From: Phyto melanocephala
Taxonomy: Eukaryota; Arthropoda; Insecta; Diptera; Rhinophoridae
Assembly: GCA_941918925.1 (NCBI GenBank)
Contig: OW799234.1
Span: 130,614,895-130,678,894 of the forward strand
DNA length: 64,000 nucleotides
Direction of reading: 5' to 3'
Shown here: positions 48,955 to 62,576 of the stretch, in pieces
Numbering within the stretch: position 1 is the first letter of the stretch
Layout of the letters: every line of letters starts with the position of its first letter
The notes under the pieces: model-generated
What the model was told of the DNA's origin: nothing
Databases searched by the model: none
What the model saw: only the letters and a program-made list of their open reading frames with translations
Translations under genes and position numbers: made by a program

Positions 48955-50795
48955 ATATTGAATAAAAATTTTCCATAAATTTATAATTGCAATAGAGTTG
49001 TCAAATTATCAGTCACATTTTTTTTAATTTTCAATTCACACTTGTATTTTTCAGCAAACGCTCTCACACACACACACACACACACAATTTTTGACAGATT
49101 TTACGACTAAATCGGATAGTAGTGATTAATGGCCTAGAAATAGAGAACAGCAGCTAATTAGAGTTGTGCAACACCAGTGTTGTCTAAAAGGTTTCTGGTC
49201 AAAAAGTTTTTAAAATTTTAAAAAAAGGACAGCTAAAACAAATACTCAACTTTATTTTACTTATTTAAGCGTGATTTTGTATTTTAAATTATTTCTAACA
49301 TTTGAAATGTAAATTTGTTCTCAATAAATAATCCTATGAATTATTTAAATTTTTAACCACAAATTCTTTTTTTTTGCATTTAAATCTTAACACGTTTTTA
49401 TTATTTTTTTTTTAATCTTGCCTCTTATTATCTCCTTACCGCCTTAACCCTCAACCCGCCCTAAAAATAGTGATTGCATTTAACATTAACTAATGAAACG
49501 AAACTCCTAAGAAAAAACTCCTCCCCTTAAAGTAAAATTTATTGTTGAATAAAAGTTGTATGTAAATATAAATAAATGTTTTAATTATTTGCTGTAGTAG
49601 CATGGTAGACAACATATTTATTATTAACATATGTATTTAAAATTGAAGATAATTTAAAAAATAATTTGCCTAAATAACAACTAAAAAGCACGTTTTTTGT
49701 TTGTTTTTTTTTTAAATAGTAGAAATTTCAAATAAAATATTTTAGACTAAAAAAAGATAGACATACATGTGTACATACATACATATGTTTATCTTTAAGT
49801 AAAAAAAAATTTAGTAAAATTTTAACTTTATCCAAGTGAAAAGTTGCAAATTAAAACAAATAATAATTGAATAGCATTTACATCAAACAATTAGTAGCGA
49901 AAAAAAAATTATTATAGTCAAATGTAGTTATTAAGTGATTGAACAAAACAAAATTAAGTTACAATTTCATTTAGTAATCTTGAGTTTTTTACAACCTACA
50001 GTTTAACAATTTTTTTTTTTATTAAAAACATTTTTCAAATTATCAAATTACGCATTTCCTTTAGCGTCTAGTAGTGTGTGCGGGTTGTTATTTTTTTTTT
50101 AAATATATTAATTCTAAAAACAACTACATAAGTTGTTCTGTTTAATTTCTGTGAATTCTATGTGTGTCTTTGTCTCCTTAAGTAATAAGAAACAATAAAA
50201 AGTGTATTGACTTGGTGTAGCGGGCAAAATTTAGTGTGGAACAAGACTACGATTTTTGACGTGAATACCTCTAATAAGCTTATATAGTATAGACTTACAT
50301 TTCTCTTGTTATAAATATTATGTTCAATGGCAGACAAGTCCTATTTTCCTATTGGGATTAATTCTTGTTCCGTGAAATTCGCGTTTAGTAGAAATGTTTA
50401 AAAAAAACTATTATAAAATCCCAGTAAACATATTTTGCACTACATCACATTTTTCATGACTTCTTCATTCATCCCCAAATCCAAATTAGTTTGTCATGTC
50501 ATAAATGACGTTCTGTAAAATACATACATTCAAATGCATGCAAGATGATATTTTACAGTTCATGTAAACAAACGAAATCAACTTATGAAACATGGGTTTC
50601 TTTTCACCTAATATGCATAAGTTCTATTAACTTCTTGGATTGAAGTGTTGTTTCTCAATGTATTCATATAAACACACGATCTCTAATGACATGTTAAAAT
50701 CATACATGTTTAACCTAAATTGAACCACTCCATGACCATATTGACCACTACATGACCACTATTTCTTGTGCATGACTTTTTTTGCTGGGATAATA
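48955..50795. other. AT-rich non-coding stretch
   Basis: Holds an (AC)n tract at 49068-49086 and several poly-A/T runs. No exon or complete element recognised. Confidence 0.4.
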
Positions 50796-50799
50796 TTTA

Positions 50800-51311
50800 C
50801 AGTGCTGTCTGGATAGAGTGAACCTCCGATGCTATAAATACCTCGTTAGAGTGAACACCAGAATGTTTACATTGACTACTCGTAGAGTGAACACTCATGA
50901 ACCTCAATAGAGTCAACATACTTTATAGTCAGTTTTTAGGTTTGGCAAAGGAGAAAAACAATAAAAAAGAGCATAAAAATTAAAGAGAACATAAAAAACG
51001 GTAAAGTAACGTTTTTTTTTAGAGTAAGTCGACAAGTTACTCTCACAAATACGCATTCTATAAAGTGTTAATTTATTTAAGTCTGCGTGCATGTTCCATT
51101 AATGTCGTATCTCAAAGTTAATTTTCCATTTTTTCCAGTCATAAATTTAAACTTTAGTATTACGTGGAAATAACTAAAATTTATAACCTATAAATGCATT
51201 TAAAATAAATAAATTAGTTTTTTAAATAAACAAAAAATCAACCTTGATTTAGCAAACAACCTGGGTATAGTGAAATCGCTCTGCAAAAAATAGTTCACTC
51301 TACCCAGACTG
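50800..51311. mobile_element. Pogo-like miniature element related to 62936-63248
   Basis: Left CAGTGCTGTCTGGATAGAGT and right end complement CAGTCTGGGTAGAGTGAACT; TA lies on both sides (50798-50799 and 51312-51313). AGAGTGAACA motifs repeat inside the left end (50815-50920). 512 bases with no transposase frame. Confidence 0.75.
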
Positions 51312-51796
51312 TATATGCAATTCAAATAAAAAGAAGAAGTGAAAAATTTGTTTCTTATTCCTCAAATTTCTTTATTTAAAATATATTTCTTTTTTTATTT
51401 TACATCACAATACCTTCAATACCTTAAGTGTCCCTTTTAATGATCTAATATTTGTTTGTAACTCCTAAGAGTAGAGTAATGTAAAACTAATGTAATTCAG
51501 TAGGAATAAAACATCTTATAAAACAAATGAGAATTGTAAAACTGATTCTAATAAAAAAATTTGAAGTAAAATATGGCAATAAAAACGAACATTTAATTCT
51601 CGTTTTGTGCAACGTTGCAATACGTTTACGTTTTTAATACGTTTACCCATCATTTCATATGTAATTCAAATCACTGCTTCTTATGAATATAGACAAGAAT
51701 ATTGCAAGTAAATATTTTTAATTCAAATTTTTCACTTTATTTTTTTTTCTAAGTAAAGCTTGTTGAGCAAATTTTAATTTATAGCTACTAAGAGTA

Positions 51797-52078
51797 TGTT
51801 AGGTTAGGTTAGGTTGAAAAGGAGGGGTACTAAAAGACCAAACCCATGACAGGTATACAATTATGTCCAGTTGGCAGATTGTGCGCTCCATATGGAAAAC
51901 GGAACTCCCAAACAAAAACCATAATATCCCATAAATAACAGACTAGTCCAAGAACCCAGTCCCCTCAATGTAATTCCTTATGGATCTCCACTTCGAGTTC
52001 CCCAGGTATTCCAAGTTCGGCATAGTATCTATCCACTGAAAAATTTTTGCGTCTAATATGCCCAAACGCAGGACTTCA
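51797..52078 (+). repeat. Dispersed repeat starting with TTAGG-type motifs (copy 2)
   Basis: It starts GTTAGGTTAGGTTAGGTT and shares CTAAAAG, CCAAACCCATGACAGGTAT, TATTCCAAGTTCGGCATAGT and CCCAAACGCAGG with the copy at 13465-13715, in the same order. About 30 bases more are present in the middle. Confidence 0.6.
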
Positions 52079-52474
52079 GTATGTTAATATAAGCTTGTTA
52101 CAACACAAATGCGAATCGTAAAACTATGAAAACGTAAATGAAACAATTTTTTTTTCAATATTATCGAAGAACGAAAATTGACTTGTTAAATAGCGACGAA
52201 TATATAAAGTTGTTAAGCGTTGATCATCGAAATGTAAACGGTATATGTACAAGGGGTTTTCAAATTCCCTCGAAATGCGTGTTCTCTTTAGAGCAAACAA
52301 ATATTTGGCATATAAAGGAAACCGGTTTTCGAATAATTTGAAAAATCGTAATTAATAAAAACCGGTTTTCGGTTTTTCACAAAGAAACCCGGTTTGAATA
52401 AGTGCAATTTTTATTAATTGAGAAGAATTTAAAAAGTCTCTCTTTAAAATTAAAATCAATTCATAAAATAAACT

Positions 52475-53042
52475 TTCGGTCGTGTCGAATCTGAAAATAC
52501 CCTTCACCATCATGTATGTACATAGGTAAAATTACCTCATCGTAGCATAGCCCAGTCATCGGATTTTATGTTAAACTCCAAAATCTTTTAATATTTCCGA
52601 TGCCATTTTTGATGTTTAATTTTTACATAGTTTACTGTTTTACTTGTCAAGCCCTTTCATTTGACATCCATATTGATGGGGTTAAGAAAAAAAAATTATG
52701 CGCCATTTTGTTTTGTTTACTGCATTATAGTAAGCCCTTTCATTTGATAGCAATATTGAGGTGCTATACCCACTATATTTCAATACAAGATTTGATATAA
52801 ATTGAATGTGCGAAATTCAAATTGCGTACAACATATTTATATCAAATCTAGTATATAAATAAAAATAGGGGGTTTAGCCCCCTCAATATTGCTATCAAAT
52901 GAAAGGGCTTATAATATAAAATCAGAATCTGGCGTATAACATAAAACCTGAAATCTGCGCTATCCCACGATGAGATCATTTTACCTATGTACATGATGGT
53001 GAAGGCTATTATCAGATTCGGCACGGCCAAATATAGAACTTT
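52475..53042. mobile_element. Fold-back element with TTCGGCACGGCC-type ends
   Basis: The left (CGGTCGTGTCGAATCTG, CCCTTCACCATCATGTATG, ACATAGGTAAAATTACCTC) is mirrored on the right (CAGATTCGGCACGGCC, CTTCACC complement, TTTTACCTATGTACATGATG). AAGCCCTTTCATTTGA occurs twice on the left half (52650, 52733) and inverted once on the right (52895). No gene. Confidence 0.7.
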
Positions 53043-53059
53043 TACTTATTCTTTTTTGC

Positions 53060-55195
53060 ATTTGAGTTGTGGTTAGATCAGTCATGCTTTAATATAAAAT
53101 TGATAATATATTTGAGTTTTCCAAACTACAAGCGTTACCACATTAACATGTGTATCTTTTTTTATATGTCATGTCATTAATGTATTTGTTCAAAGTCATG
53201 TTTAGCCAAGCTGTATTGATACTTTTGATAGATTTGATAACAATAAAATATAAAATGCTTTTAAATGTTCTAAAACCTTTATACATATTTCTTTTTCAAA
53301 TCGGGCTTCCCACCATTCCCATCATTCATCTGGCAACAATATTTTTTTTACATAAAAAAAAACCGACAAATTAAATGAAAATATGTAGTAGATGATTCAA
53401 AATTCAAGATAATTTTTAAGAAAATCATACGCACAGTTTTAACAAAAAAACATTAAACAAGAACAAACAATAATAAAAAGAAAAATAGGCTGCTAAGGAT
53501 ATGATAATTATTGTGTTTTCTTTTTTTAATTTTAAATTTAATTTTAATTTTTAATTATTATTTTTTACATGTATATGTAGATATGTATTTACTTTCTTTT
53601 AAGAACATTTCTCTTATAGTTAAGTTAGTTAAGCTAAGTAATGGAAAACAAATAAATCTCTGAAAACAAAATGATTGTATTTATTTTTAATTAAATCTAC
53701 CTAAAACTTAAAAAAAAAAACAAATAAAAAATAACTGTGAGAAACTTTTTTCTACTTTTACAATTTAAACTAACTTTACCTTAAACTATTACTATTATTC
53801 TTCGATTTTATTTTTTTATGTTCTTTTGTCTTTTTATACCAAAGATACGAATAATATTCGTAGTAAAAAATCTTATTTTAAGCAAAATAAACAAAACAGA
53901 ACTGTTTTATTTAATGCTTTTTATTTTAACTTTATTCGAAAGAAATTAAGCTGCAGTTAGAAGATATAAAATTATTTGAAAATTATTTTATTTTAAGCAT
54001 TAATTAACTAAAAATAAAAACAACAACAACAAATATTGTGATTTAAAAACTATTTCTAATAAAATACAAAGAAACTCTATTGAAAAAAAAAAATAATATT
54101 TTATTTTAAAACCGACTGCGCACACATTTATGAAACAAACTGTACATTTGAATCAATAGAAATTATATAAATGAAACAAGAAGCATTTTTTCTAACATCT
54201 ATATTATATATAATTTTTTTCTCAAATTGCACAAAAACAAAAAAAATAAAAATAATGTTTTTTAATAAAAAAAAAAAAAAATAAAACAAGTTCAAATTAT
54301 TATCATACTCTTATCTATTCTAATCTATTCTACTCTGTCTACACTTTCTGTAAAAAAAAATCTTTAATAAAAACTATATTTTATTTTTAATTTTTTTTTT
54401 TACATATAATATAATTATAAATATCGTTTTTAACTTTACAAAACAAAAATATTTTATCATTTTTTTTTTACAATATTTATATATTTTTAAATATTTTTTT
54501 TTGTATTTATTTTATACTAAATAAAACTAAATTATACAAAAGAACAAATAAAATCCATAATCATAAAACAAAAAATGAAAGTATATCAATACTAATACTA
54601 TACAAAATGATTTTAATAAAAAACAAAAAACAAAAACAAAAAAAAAACAACATCATACTTATGTATTAAACAAATTATATTTCTATAAATGTATTACAGA
54701 AAAAAAAATAAATAAATAAACAAAATCAATAAACATAATTAAATAAAAATACAAAAAAAAAAAATTCTTTATTATTTTTTGTTTAATTAAATTTATTATT
54801 ATTTTTTTTTAAATAAATAAAAAAAAAAAACAATCTTTTTTAAAATGTACCTTATACAAATATAAATAAATTAAAAAAAAAGCATAATAATTATACTAAC
54901 TTAATGATTAGCTTAATTTTTATGTTTATAACAGATAATTTATAAAAAATAAAATTTAAATGTAAAGTGTAGTAGTTTTGATAAATTAGTATAAGAATTG
55001 GTCATCAATAGTTTAGAGTATTGCTGCAAAAATTAAAAAAACCAGTGACCTTTATTGTAATTTATATAATTTAATTTGTTTTTTTTTATTTAAATTCTCA
55101 AACTTTTAAAATATACTTTATAGTTATTTAATTAGAGACACCTAAATTTCTTGTTGGTTCTTATCCACGTCTTTCCGTCACTTAAAAATAATGAA
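53060..55195. other. Extremely AT-rich low-complexity block, no gene seen
   Basis: Long A-runs, AAATAAA and TTTATT strings with frequent stops in all frames. The region 53500-54900 is almost entirely A and T. Confidence 0.5.
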
Positions 55196-55196
55196 A

Positions 55197-55400
55197 GGGT
55201 GCCCCGGTGGATTAGTCAGTAGTGTGCTGGTCTGCTAGTCTGGGGGTTGCGGGTTCGATTCTCGCCAGAGTCTTTGGACTGGTCTGCTTTTTCTTCTCTT
55301 CTAATAATCTTTCTATTCTATTTAGGTATCCCAAAGGGATTAATATAATAGACCCAAGTGATGTGCAGCTGCCTGTTCTACCTACTCTGCAGTAAGGTTT
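55197..55400 (+). repeat. tRNA-derived SINE-like sequence
   Basis: The first 75 bases look tRNA-like: an A-box-like TGGATTAGTCAGTAGTG (55208-55224), and a B box GGTTCGATTC (55252-55261) at normal spacing. The two ends do not pair as an acceptor stem (GGGTGCC against CAGAGTC), so it is not a working tRNA. An unrelated tail with CCCAAAGGGA follows. This arrangement fits a SINE with its own RNA polymerase III promoter. The 3' end is uncertain. Confidence 0.6.
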
Positions 55401-58145
55401 TCCTGCAGGAGAAAATTGTTCAATATTAACATTGGATAAGCTTTGTTCAACCGTTTTGTCATAGGACATCTTACTAAAGTATTGTACGATCGCCTTAAAT
55501 ACTGGAATTGCTTGCAAATTTTAAATAAGTAAGTGCTCGATAATCGTGCCGAAATTAAATATTCCAAATTCAAGTTATGCAGTCATGTCGCCTTAATAAA
55601 GTCTATTTGGAAGTAAAATTATTATCACATTTTGCTGTTTTAGAAAAAGTAAAGCAAAAATATTTTAAACCTTTTTTTTTCAATATACTTATTCAATAGC
55701 TTTCAATGTGCATACTTTTAGGGGTGTCAAACATTTGCTCCAGAAGCTTTGTATGCACAATTAAAAATGAATTTAAAGTTTCACCTTAAGATATGCAAGT
55801 ATTTGGGCTAGAAAACAAGCATACATTACAATGCTGTGTGTTCATAAAAACATTAAAATTTGTTTTGACAATGCCTCATGTTCATTCTGCAATGCTTTTC
55901 AGTGCTCATTATTTGTCAATTTCTTGCATGGTTTTTATTTGTGATTCTTTGTAAACATTTAATACAATATTACTTTGCCTGGTAAACAATTTTTTTTACA
56001 ATGCTGCAATGCCAAACTGCATTTGTGAAGTCAGCCACAATATTAACGGAATCTTCAAAAGGTAAAACCAAAACGAATGGAATTGCAATTCGATTGGAAT
56101 GTTTGCCTAAATTAACATTCGAATTGCAATGTATTAAAAATACAAATTCAAACAATTTTAGGCTCGCATCGAATTAAGAAGTAACCCTTCTTCTGTCATG
56201 ATAATCTATTTTATGAACTATAATCCGATCGGAATGATTTTAATTTCATAATTGTACTTGTAATCGTTTGTGTTTTACCTTACCTTCTTCAAATCCCGTT
56301 TATTTTTGTTATTTTACTCTACACTACATACCTTAAGGTGCTACTTAAATACAGAGCAAAATTTTTTATTCCCCTAAAAGTATGCTTATAAAAAGGACTG
56401 TGTAAAATTAATTATCTGGAGATTTTAAAAGTGATTAAAAGATTTTTTATACTTTTGATAAAGAAGTAAAATAGGGATTCAATGTCATTTTGAAACAATA
56501 TTTATTTCTTAAACGTTTTTTCTTATTTTTGCTTTTTTCTTTCATGGTAAAAAAAATTGTAAAATGAGAAAACAAGAAGGTTGTTTAACTGTACATATAT
56601 GAGAATACTTATATTGAGCAATTTTCATAATTAACAAATAAAAAAATATATTTTATATCTTTAAACAGCAGATTATATTTTAGTAAAAAAAATTTCCACT
56701 TCTTTTCAATGGGAGATGCAACTACAAGGGATTGAGCAAAAGCAACTTTTTCCCTTCCCATAAACTTTTAAGATTTTTTTTTTTATTTAAATCATAAAAA
56801 GAAATTTTTTGGCGTTTGCTTATGTCTGAAATCTCATAAGAAATATAAAAAATTTTGATATTTTACAGCTCACATATTTATATGAACCCTGGTGTTAATT
56901 GGCCTTATAGTTGTTGTTTCTTTTTTTCTTGTTTTTTTTTTTTTTTTTAGGAAGTGTTTTAATATGTTCGAACCTTGCTGAACTGTTCACCCGTATTCAT
57001 GTTTATAAACATATATTTTCGTTCGTGGTTATATTTATATGATCATAATTGCTTGCTTGTGTTAAGTGTTTGTACTTGTTCACTTATCGGTACTCGTGGT
57101 TAATAAACTAGTTTAACAATAACAACAAATACAGTCAGCATCTGCAATCGTAGTACTTTTGTGTAAATGCGGCCCTTTAATTTGTACTTACCCTACCTTA
57201 TGGAATATTTGCCTGTATTGCAACAACTAACGGAGAGTTTAAATTCCCAATTTTTGTTGATTAGTTTTGTAAACTCTTTCTGAAGAAGGCTACATAATGA
57301 AGGAGAATATTAATGACTTTGAACATTTTTAGAATTAAATGGAAGAGATTTAAAGATGTTTATTAAGACGATGGTATTTTAAATTTAAGAAAATATTAGC
57401 GATTTTTGTTGCGGCGGCAATATTTAACTTTATAACCAGTGTCGTTGTTTAGCCTAATTTTTGATTCAACTTTTTGCAAGCAAATTGCACGAAAAAGTTG
57501 ACCTTAAATGCAAAAAGAGAGACAGAAGGTTACTGTTGACAGTCTGCAGTTCAAATCAGCTGTTGAATTGTTGTTTTTCAGGGCTGACATTATTTTACAA
57601 ATGGCGACGAATTCAAATTTTGCATTCATTTTGGACACCCTATATAAAGGTCTCTGTAAAAAATTGCTCCTAAGATTAAGTGCCTTCAAGTCGGGAAATT
57701 GATATAGAATTCATAGTAAAGTAAAGAGTATAGTTTATACAGTACTTTAGAAAATAATCAATGTGCATTTAAAATTTAAACAATAAGACCCTTCTTATGA
57801 GCTCCTTCTTTTCGACTGGAGTGAAAGAGTTGAGCGAACGAATTTTTTGACAATATTATTGTGCCAAGTTAACCCTTGTCCCTCTGAGAGGCAACTCAAT
57901 TTCTCTACAACCAGTATAATTGTGAAAAAATCCCGTTTTGAGTTGATATTCTAATGGCGTTATCAACTCTTATAACATCTAATTTTACATAAAAGCAAAC
58001 AATTTTAGAGAAAATTTAATAAATTTTGAATTAAGGTTGATGACAATGTGACTTTTAAAAGTTTCGATAAAATTTTAATACAATTTATTTACAATTCTGT
58101 TTGATGTTACTACCCGTAACTTATAAGACGAATATAAAATTCAAT
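55401..58145. other. Non-coding stretch, no gene recognised
   Basis: Moderately complex but without a supported exon. The open frames near 57461-57700 lie in overlapping frames on both strands and show no domain. A GGACACCCTATATAAAGG string at 57634 may be a decayed transposon end. Confidence 0.35.
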
Positions 58146-58149
58146 ATGC

Positions 58150-58675
58150 ATACACATCAAGAAAACGAAAACTCAAATTCATTGCTAATCGAATGGTTCA
58201 GTTATTTCAAACGTATTTTTCTTTTGTGGTTATAAAATTTCTATTGCAAGAATCATAATTTCATAGTGCAGACTACGTATTGATATTCCGAAACGAAATT
58301 CTGTAGATGCAATCGTAAAATTCTACAATCACAACTAAACTTTGCGATTGGCAACAATTGTGGTACAAACAATCGATACTTTTTTCTCTGTACAGTGAGC
58401 GATAGCCGACGAATAATTTTATAGCCACACCCAGAAAACAAACATTCATATTAATTGCCAACCGAATGATTCTGTTCTTGCAATCGAATTTTTCTTTTGT
58501 GGTTATAACATTTCTATTGCAATAAACAAAATTTCTTAATGTTGACTACATATTCATATTCCGAAACGAAGTTCTGTAGATACAACCGTAAAATTCTACT
58601 CTCGCAACTAAACTATGCGATTGGCAACAATTGCGGTACTCACAACCGATACTGTTTTCTCAGTGCAGTGAAGAT
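58150..58675. repeat. Two-copy direct tandem duplication, ~273-base period
   Basis: TTTTTCTTTTGTGGTTATAA at about 58216 recurs at about 58489. TTTCTATTGCAA, TATTCCGAAACGAA, TTCTGTAGAT, CGTAAAATTCTAC and GCGATTGGCAACAATTG follow in the same order in both copies at a constant offset, with about 15-20 per cent difference by eye. Confidence 0.75.
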
Positions 58676-58806
58676 CGCCTGAATGATCAAAAATAAGGGC
58701 ATGTGTAGTTGATTTAAAATTCGATAAAACAGCTAAACCATTCTGATTCAGAATTTATTGAATTTCTTGTCTGACACAAATCTATCACGTATTTTACGTA
58801 TTTTTT

Positions 58807-58872
58807 TAGGTTAGATTAAGAAAGAGGAGTATTAAAAGTCGAAAACCTATTACACGTATCCCCAATGGGCAT
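58807..58872 (+). repeat. Fragment of the TTAGG-type dispersed repeat (copy 3)
   Basis: It reads TTAGGTTAGATTAAGAAAGAG, then GTATTAAAAGTCGAAAACC, matching the first ~60 bases of the copies at 13465 and 51797. Confidence 0.45.
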
Positions 58873-59269
58873 GTTGTTGGAAATTTTTTTGTATTCTACG
58901 CCAGTTTAAAATAAATGTGTAAAATATGCTGCCTATTTTATTCAAAATTCTATTAAGGGGGTGGAGGGTACCACACCGTATGTATTAGAATAAGGAACAA
59001 CTTATTTGTTTAAGTTAAAGTTTATACATAAAAATGTGTACAATAATTAAATAAAACAAAAGCTGACGTCATATATAAATATTCTATGAAAAGAAGTTAA
59101 TGGTTAACAGTCAGAAAAAAGTACTCGATAATTGTTGTGCCGTTAAAAACATAAAATACTCGGAACGTTTTGAGGACGCCATCTATTTTAAAAATTATTT
59201 ATGTATTTTATTATAGGCAGCATGTTTGTTCAAAATTTTTTAATTATTACTAAAACGAGAAGAAAAAAT

Positions 59270-60072
59270 AATGCACTCGCGGTAACGTGAACTAATTAAA
59301 ACCTAAGGGCTTCATGTTAGCGAATTGGTTAACGTTAGCGATTGGCGAATGTCATGAAAAAATCTTATAATTTTTCAATATAAACCTGTGTTTTACACGG
59401 TTGAATATCAAGTTCTTTTATTACTGTTTGTATTACTAAAATATAAAACTAAAATTATTAATTGAAATTCATTACAAAGGTCATGAGATTTCTTTTTGCA
59501 AATTGTAAAAAATGCCTGCCTTTTCCATAACCTCCAAACATTTAGATCTTTTTACACTCATGCCGATTGATTGAGCTCTTCTCATAAGAAAAATACTCCA
59601 AATTTCGTTGCCATACAAAAATACATACTAAACTTTAAAAATATAAATTAATTTACATATCAATGCCTTACTTCCTCAACCTCGGTAACTTAAAAAAATG
59701 CGGTTTTGACTTTTTCATATCAAAAGATTGATATTTTTGTGTTCCATTACTGCAACAACTTATATTATTACTACTAATATACATAAATGTAATCAATTCC
59801 TTAATAATTGCATTTAAACTTTTAACCAAACACCGAAGTATAAAAAGATGAACCGTTTTTTTTCTCTCCTGAATAGTAGTATTTTTTAAGATACGAGGTT
59901 GAGGAAGTAAGGCATCGATATGTATGTATATCAGTATTGTACACATGCTTAAAAAACATATGCAAATTGTTCGCGTTATAGAGCTTTTTGAGTTTGATCA
60001 CGTTACAGAGTAGTCAACGTTAAAAAAAATTTTTTCATGTTAGACGGTGTTCACGTTATTGCGAATGCACTG
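59270..60072. mobile_element. Inverted-repeat element with TAACGTGAAC termini, containing a second element
   Basis: The left TGCACTCGCGGTAACGTGAAC mirrors the complement of the right end, TGCATTCGCAATAACGTGAAC, which continues to CAGTG... CTG|TA. The pogo-like right end has a TA; the left flank is less clear. It is interrupted by 59654-59923. Confidence 0.6.
59654..59923. mobile_element. Nested inverted-repeat element (GCCTTACTTCCTCAACCTCG ends)
   Basis: ACATATCAATGCCTTACTTC at the left mirrors GAAGTAAGGCATCGATATGT at the right, and the arms extend through CTCAACCTCG and TTAAAAAA. It lies inside the element at 59270-60072. The 92-codon minus-strand frame here (59668-59946) begins and ends in the arms and is not a gene. 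Confidence 0.7.
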
Positions 60073-60330
60073 TACTAGAGGTAGGAATTTTATGATTTTT
60101 TTAATTAAAAAAAAAATACGTCTAAAAGTGGGCTAAAATTAAGGACCACGGCAAATCGAATAACCTCCATACTAATAACCAATTTTCATAAAAAATTCTT
60201 TTATAAGTCTTGGATAAATTTAAAAATTGATCATAAATGTGTGGGTAACTTTTTAAATTTTCAAAATTTTTTTTTTTTTTTATTTAAATAGGAAAATTCA
60301 ACATTAACTAACAACGTCGTCTACACATTA

Positions 60331-60518
60331 ACAGGGTGAACCAAAAGTAACATCTGAGTGTAAAAAATAAATTTCTAACAATTTGGTTCGTTGCTCGGTC
60401 TTAATTTTTTCCATGTTGTTGTAATACAGTTCGATATTAATAAATTCTGAAAAATAATATAATCAACAAAAAAGTTATTTAATTTTCACACACAAGCGTG
60501 ACTTTTGGACCATCCGAT
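60331..60518. mobile_element. Mariner-like miniature element
   Basis: ACAGGGTGAACCAAAAGTAAC at the left and GTGACTTTTGGACCATCC at the right form imperfect inverted termini. 188 bases with no coding. Confidence 0.55.
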
Positions 60519-60519
60519 A

Positions 60520-62410
60520 TTTGTAATAAGTTTGAGAATTACATTTTTATTTGCACATTATACAAAGTATAATTAATTATTTTTTATCATTTTAATTACT
60601 TATAGATCTTAAGTTTAATTTATTGATTATGTAGCGTTATCATATCTAATACTTATAAAAATGTAGCATATTTAAAGGATATTAAAAAAAAATTAAAAAA
60701 AAAAATACAAAATCGTTTTGTTTATTAGAAATTGTTAAAAAAAAATTGTTGAGCCCATAAGTATGCTACTATTTTTTTTTAATGTTTATATATAAGCATA
60801 CATTTTATTGTAAATCCATACTTAATACATACATAATTATTATTATTATTATTTTTTTTTTTTTGACTAAAGCGTAGAAAAATATTAGACTTTTAAAAAC
60901 AGGAAAATGTTCGAACTGAATTATTAAGGAAAAATAACACAATAAAAGCATGTACATGCATATGTATGTATGTATTGATGTGTGTACATGCGTATGAACA
61001 AAATTTGGAACAAATTCCTGGCTAAAAGAATTTATGCGTAAATAAATGTGAAATAAATGGAAAATTAAAAACGTTTTTAATAAAAAAAAAGAAGAAGAAA
61101 AAACAATACATTTATTTGTCACTATACAGCGGTTTGGTGGTGGCATTTATTGTATAAATTTGTAGACGTTTTAAGTTTTATTTTTTTTTTTTTCAAAGCC
61201 ATATATAAGATTTATCAATTTGTTTTTGTTGATATCTTTTCACCTTAACAATTCAACGCAATAAAAATAAAAAAATTAATGAAAAAGTAATATTGAAGAA
61301 AAAGAAAACAAAAACAATTTTTTTTAAACAAAAGATAAATACATTTAAAATGAAATGAAATTAAACCCCAACGGTAAAATTAAAGTAAAAATGAGACAAG
61401 TAAAAGTAAATAAAAATAAAAATAAAACAAAAATAAATCTTATATATTTATATAAATGTCTAGTCGTATTTTCAGTATTATTAAAAATAATAACAAAAAA
61501 TTAAAAAAAAAAAATCAACTAAGATCTTTAAGAAAATATTAAAAAAAACTAAATAAAATGAGAGAAAAAAACTACTCAATAGTTGCAGTCAACTTTAAGC
61601 TGTAAAATAAATAAAAATAAAAAAAAAAAATTATTAAAACAACTTAAAAATCAATACTAAAAACAAACAATAAATAACCCCAAACCAACCAAAATTTTTA
61701 GAAACATTTTTAAACTATAAACAAACAAAACAAACAAACAAAAAAAGAAAAAAGTAATATTGAAAGTGGAAAAATTAAAAGCAAAATATTTGTTTTTGTT
61801 TTTTCCCCCTAAATGTTTACAAAAGAAAAATCGAAAAAAAAAGTGAAAAATAAACAAACAAAAAATAAATAAAAAAATCTTATAAATGTGTCTGTTTTTT
61901 TAGCCTCTAAGTTTACAAACCAGTACATATTAGCTCTATATTATATTATTATTATTATTACTATATTAAATATATATTATAATATTAATTATTATTATTA
62001 TTATTATTATATTGTATCCTTTAATGTATGTATGCATAAAAATTATAAATGTGTAAAAGTAAAAAAACAAAAAAAAAATAAAAAAATCAACTTAAATGAA
62101 AAATCTTTAATAAAAATCATTTAAAAATTATTAAAAAAAAAATCCACATGTCTGCAATTTATTTACATTAAGGCTTTATTTTTATATTTTAATAATTATT
62201 TTAATTTTTAAATTTCATAAATACTATTGGAATATTATTTTAAAATTAATATTTTTAAGTGCAAATAATTTGTGAAATATATTGGAATTTTCATTTTATT
62301 TAATTTAAATTTTGAATTTAAATAAACATTATTTTTTATTTAATTTTTATGGCATTAATAGTTATTAAATATGTAAGTATATCTTACGCAGCGTAATCGT
62401 GAAAAATTGT
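60520..62410. other. Very AT-rich low-complexity block
   Basis: It contains (ATT)n runs at 60836-60855 and 61941-62012, long A and T tracts and no supported exon. Confidence 0.5.
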
Positions 62411-62411
62411 A

Positions 62412-62568
62412 GTTTAAGCTTTTGATTCGGTTTTACTTAAAAATGCATATTTTGTTTGGTCACAAGCAACAAACAGACATAAATTTGGTACATTTGTTTT
62501 AAAAGAATACAATCAAGGTAATTGTTTAGCATCGAAACCAAAATCTAATTTTCCATCCCTGCATAAAG
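62412..62568. repeat. Single arm related to the 48374-48860 fold-back element
   Basis: It contains GGTAATTGTTTAGCATCGAAACC, then TTTTCCATCCCTGCATAA, preceded by AGCAACAAACAGACATAAAT and TGGTACATTTGTTTT; the order is that of the right arm at 48740-48858. Confidence 0.65.
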
Positions 62569-62576
62569 AAACAAAA

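Noticed and set aside
55197..55275. A functional tRNA gene
   Set aside because: The two ends do not form an acceptor stem and the sequence continues into a tail, so a SINE head fits better.
57461..57702. Overlapping frames on both strands (about 60-70 residues) as a gene
   Set aside because: Open in several frames simultaneously, with no domain, signal or splice support.
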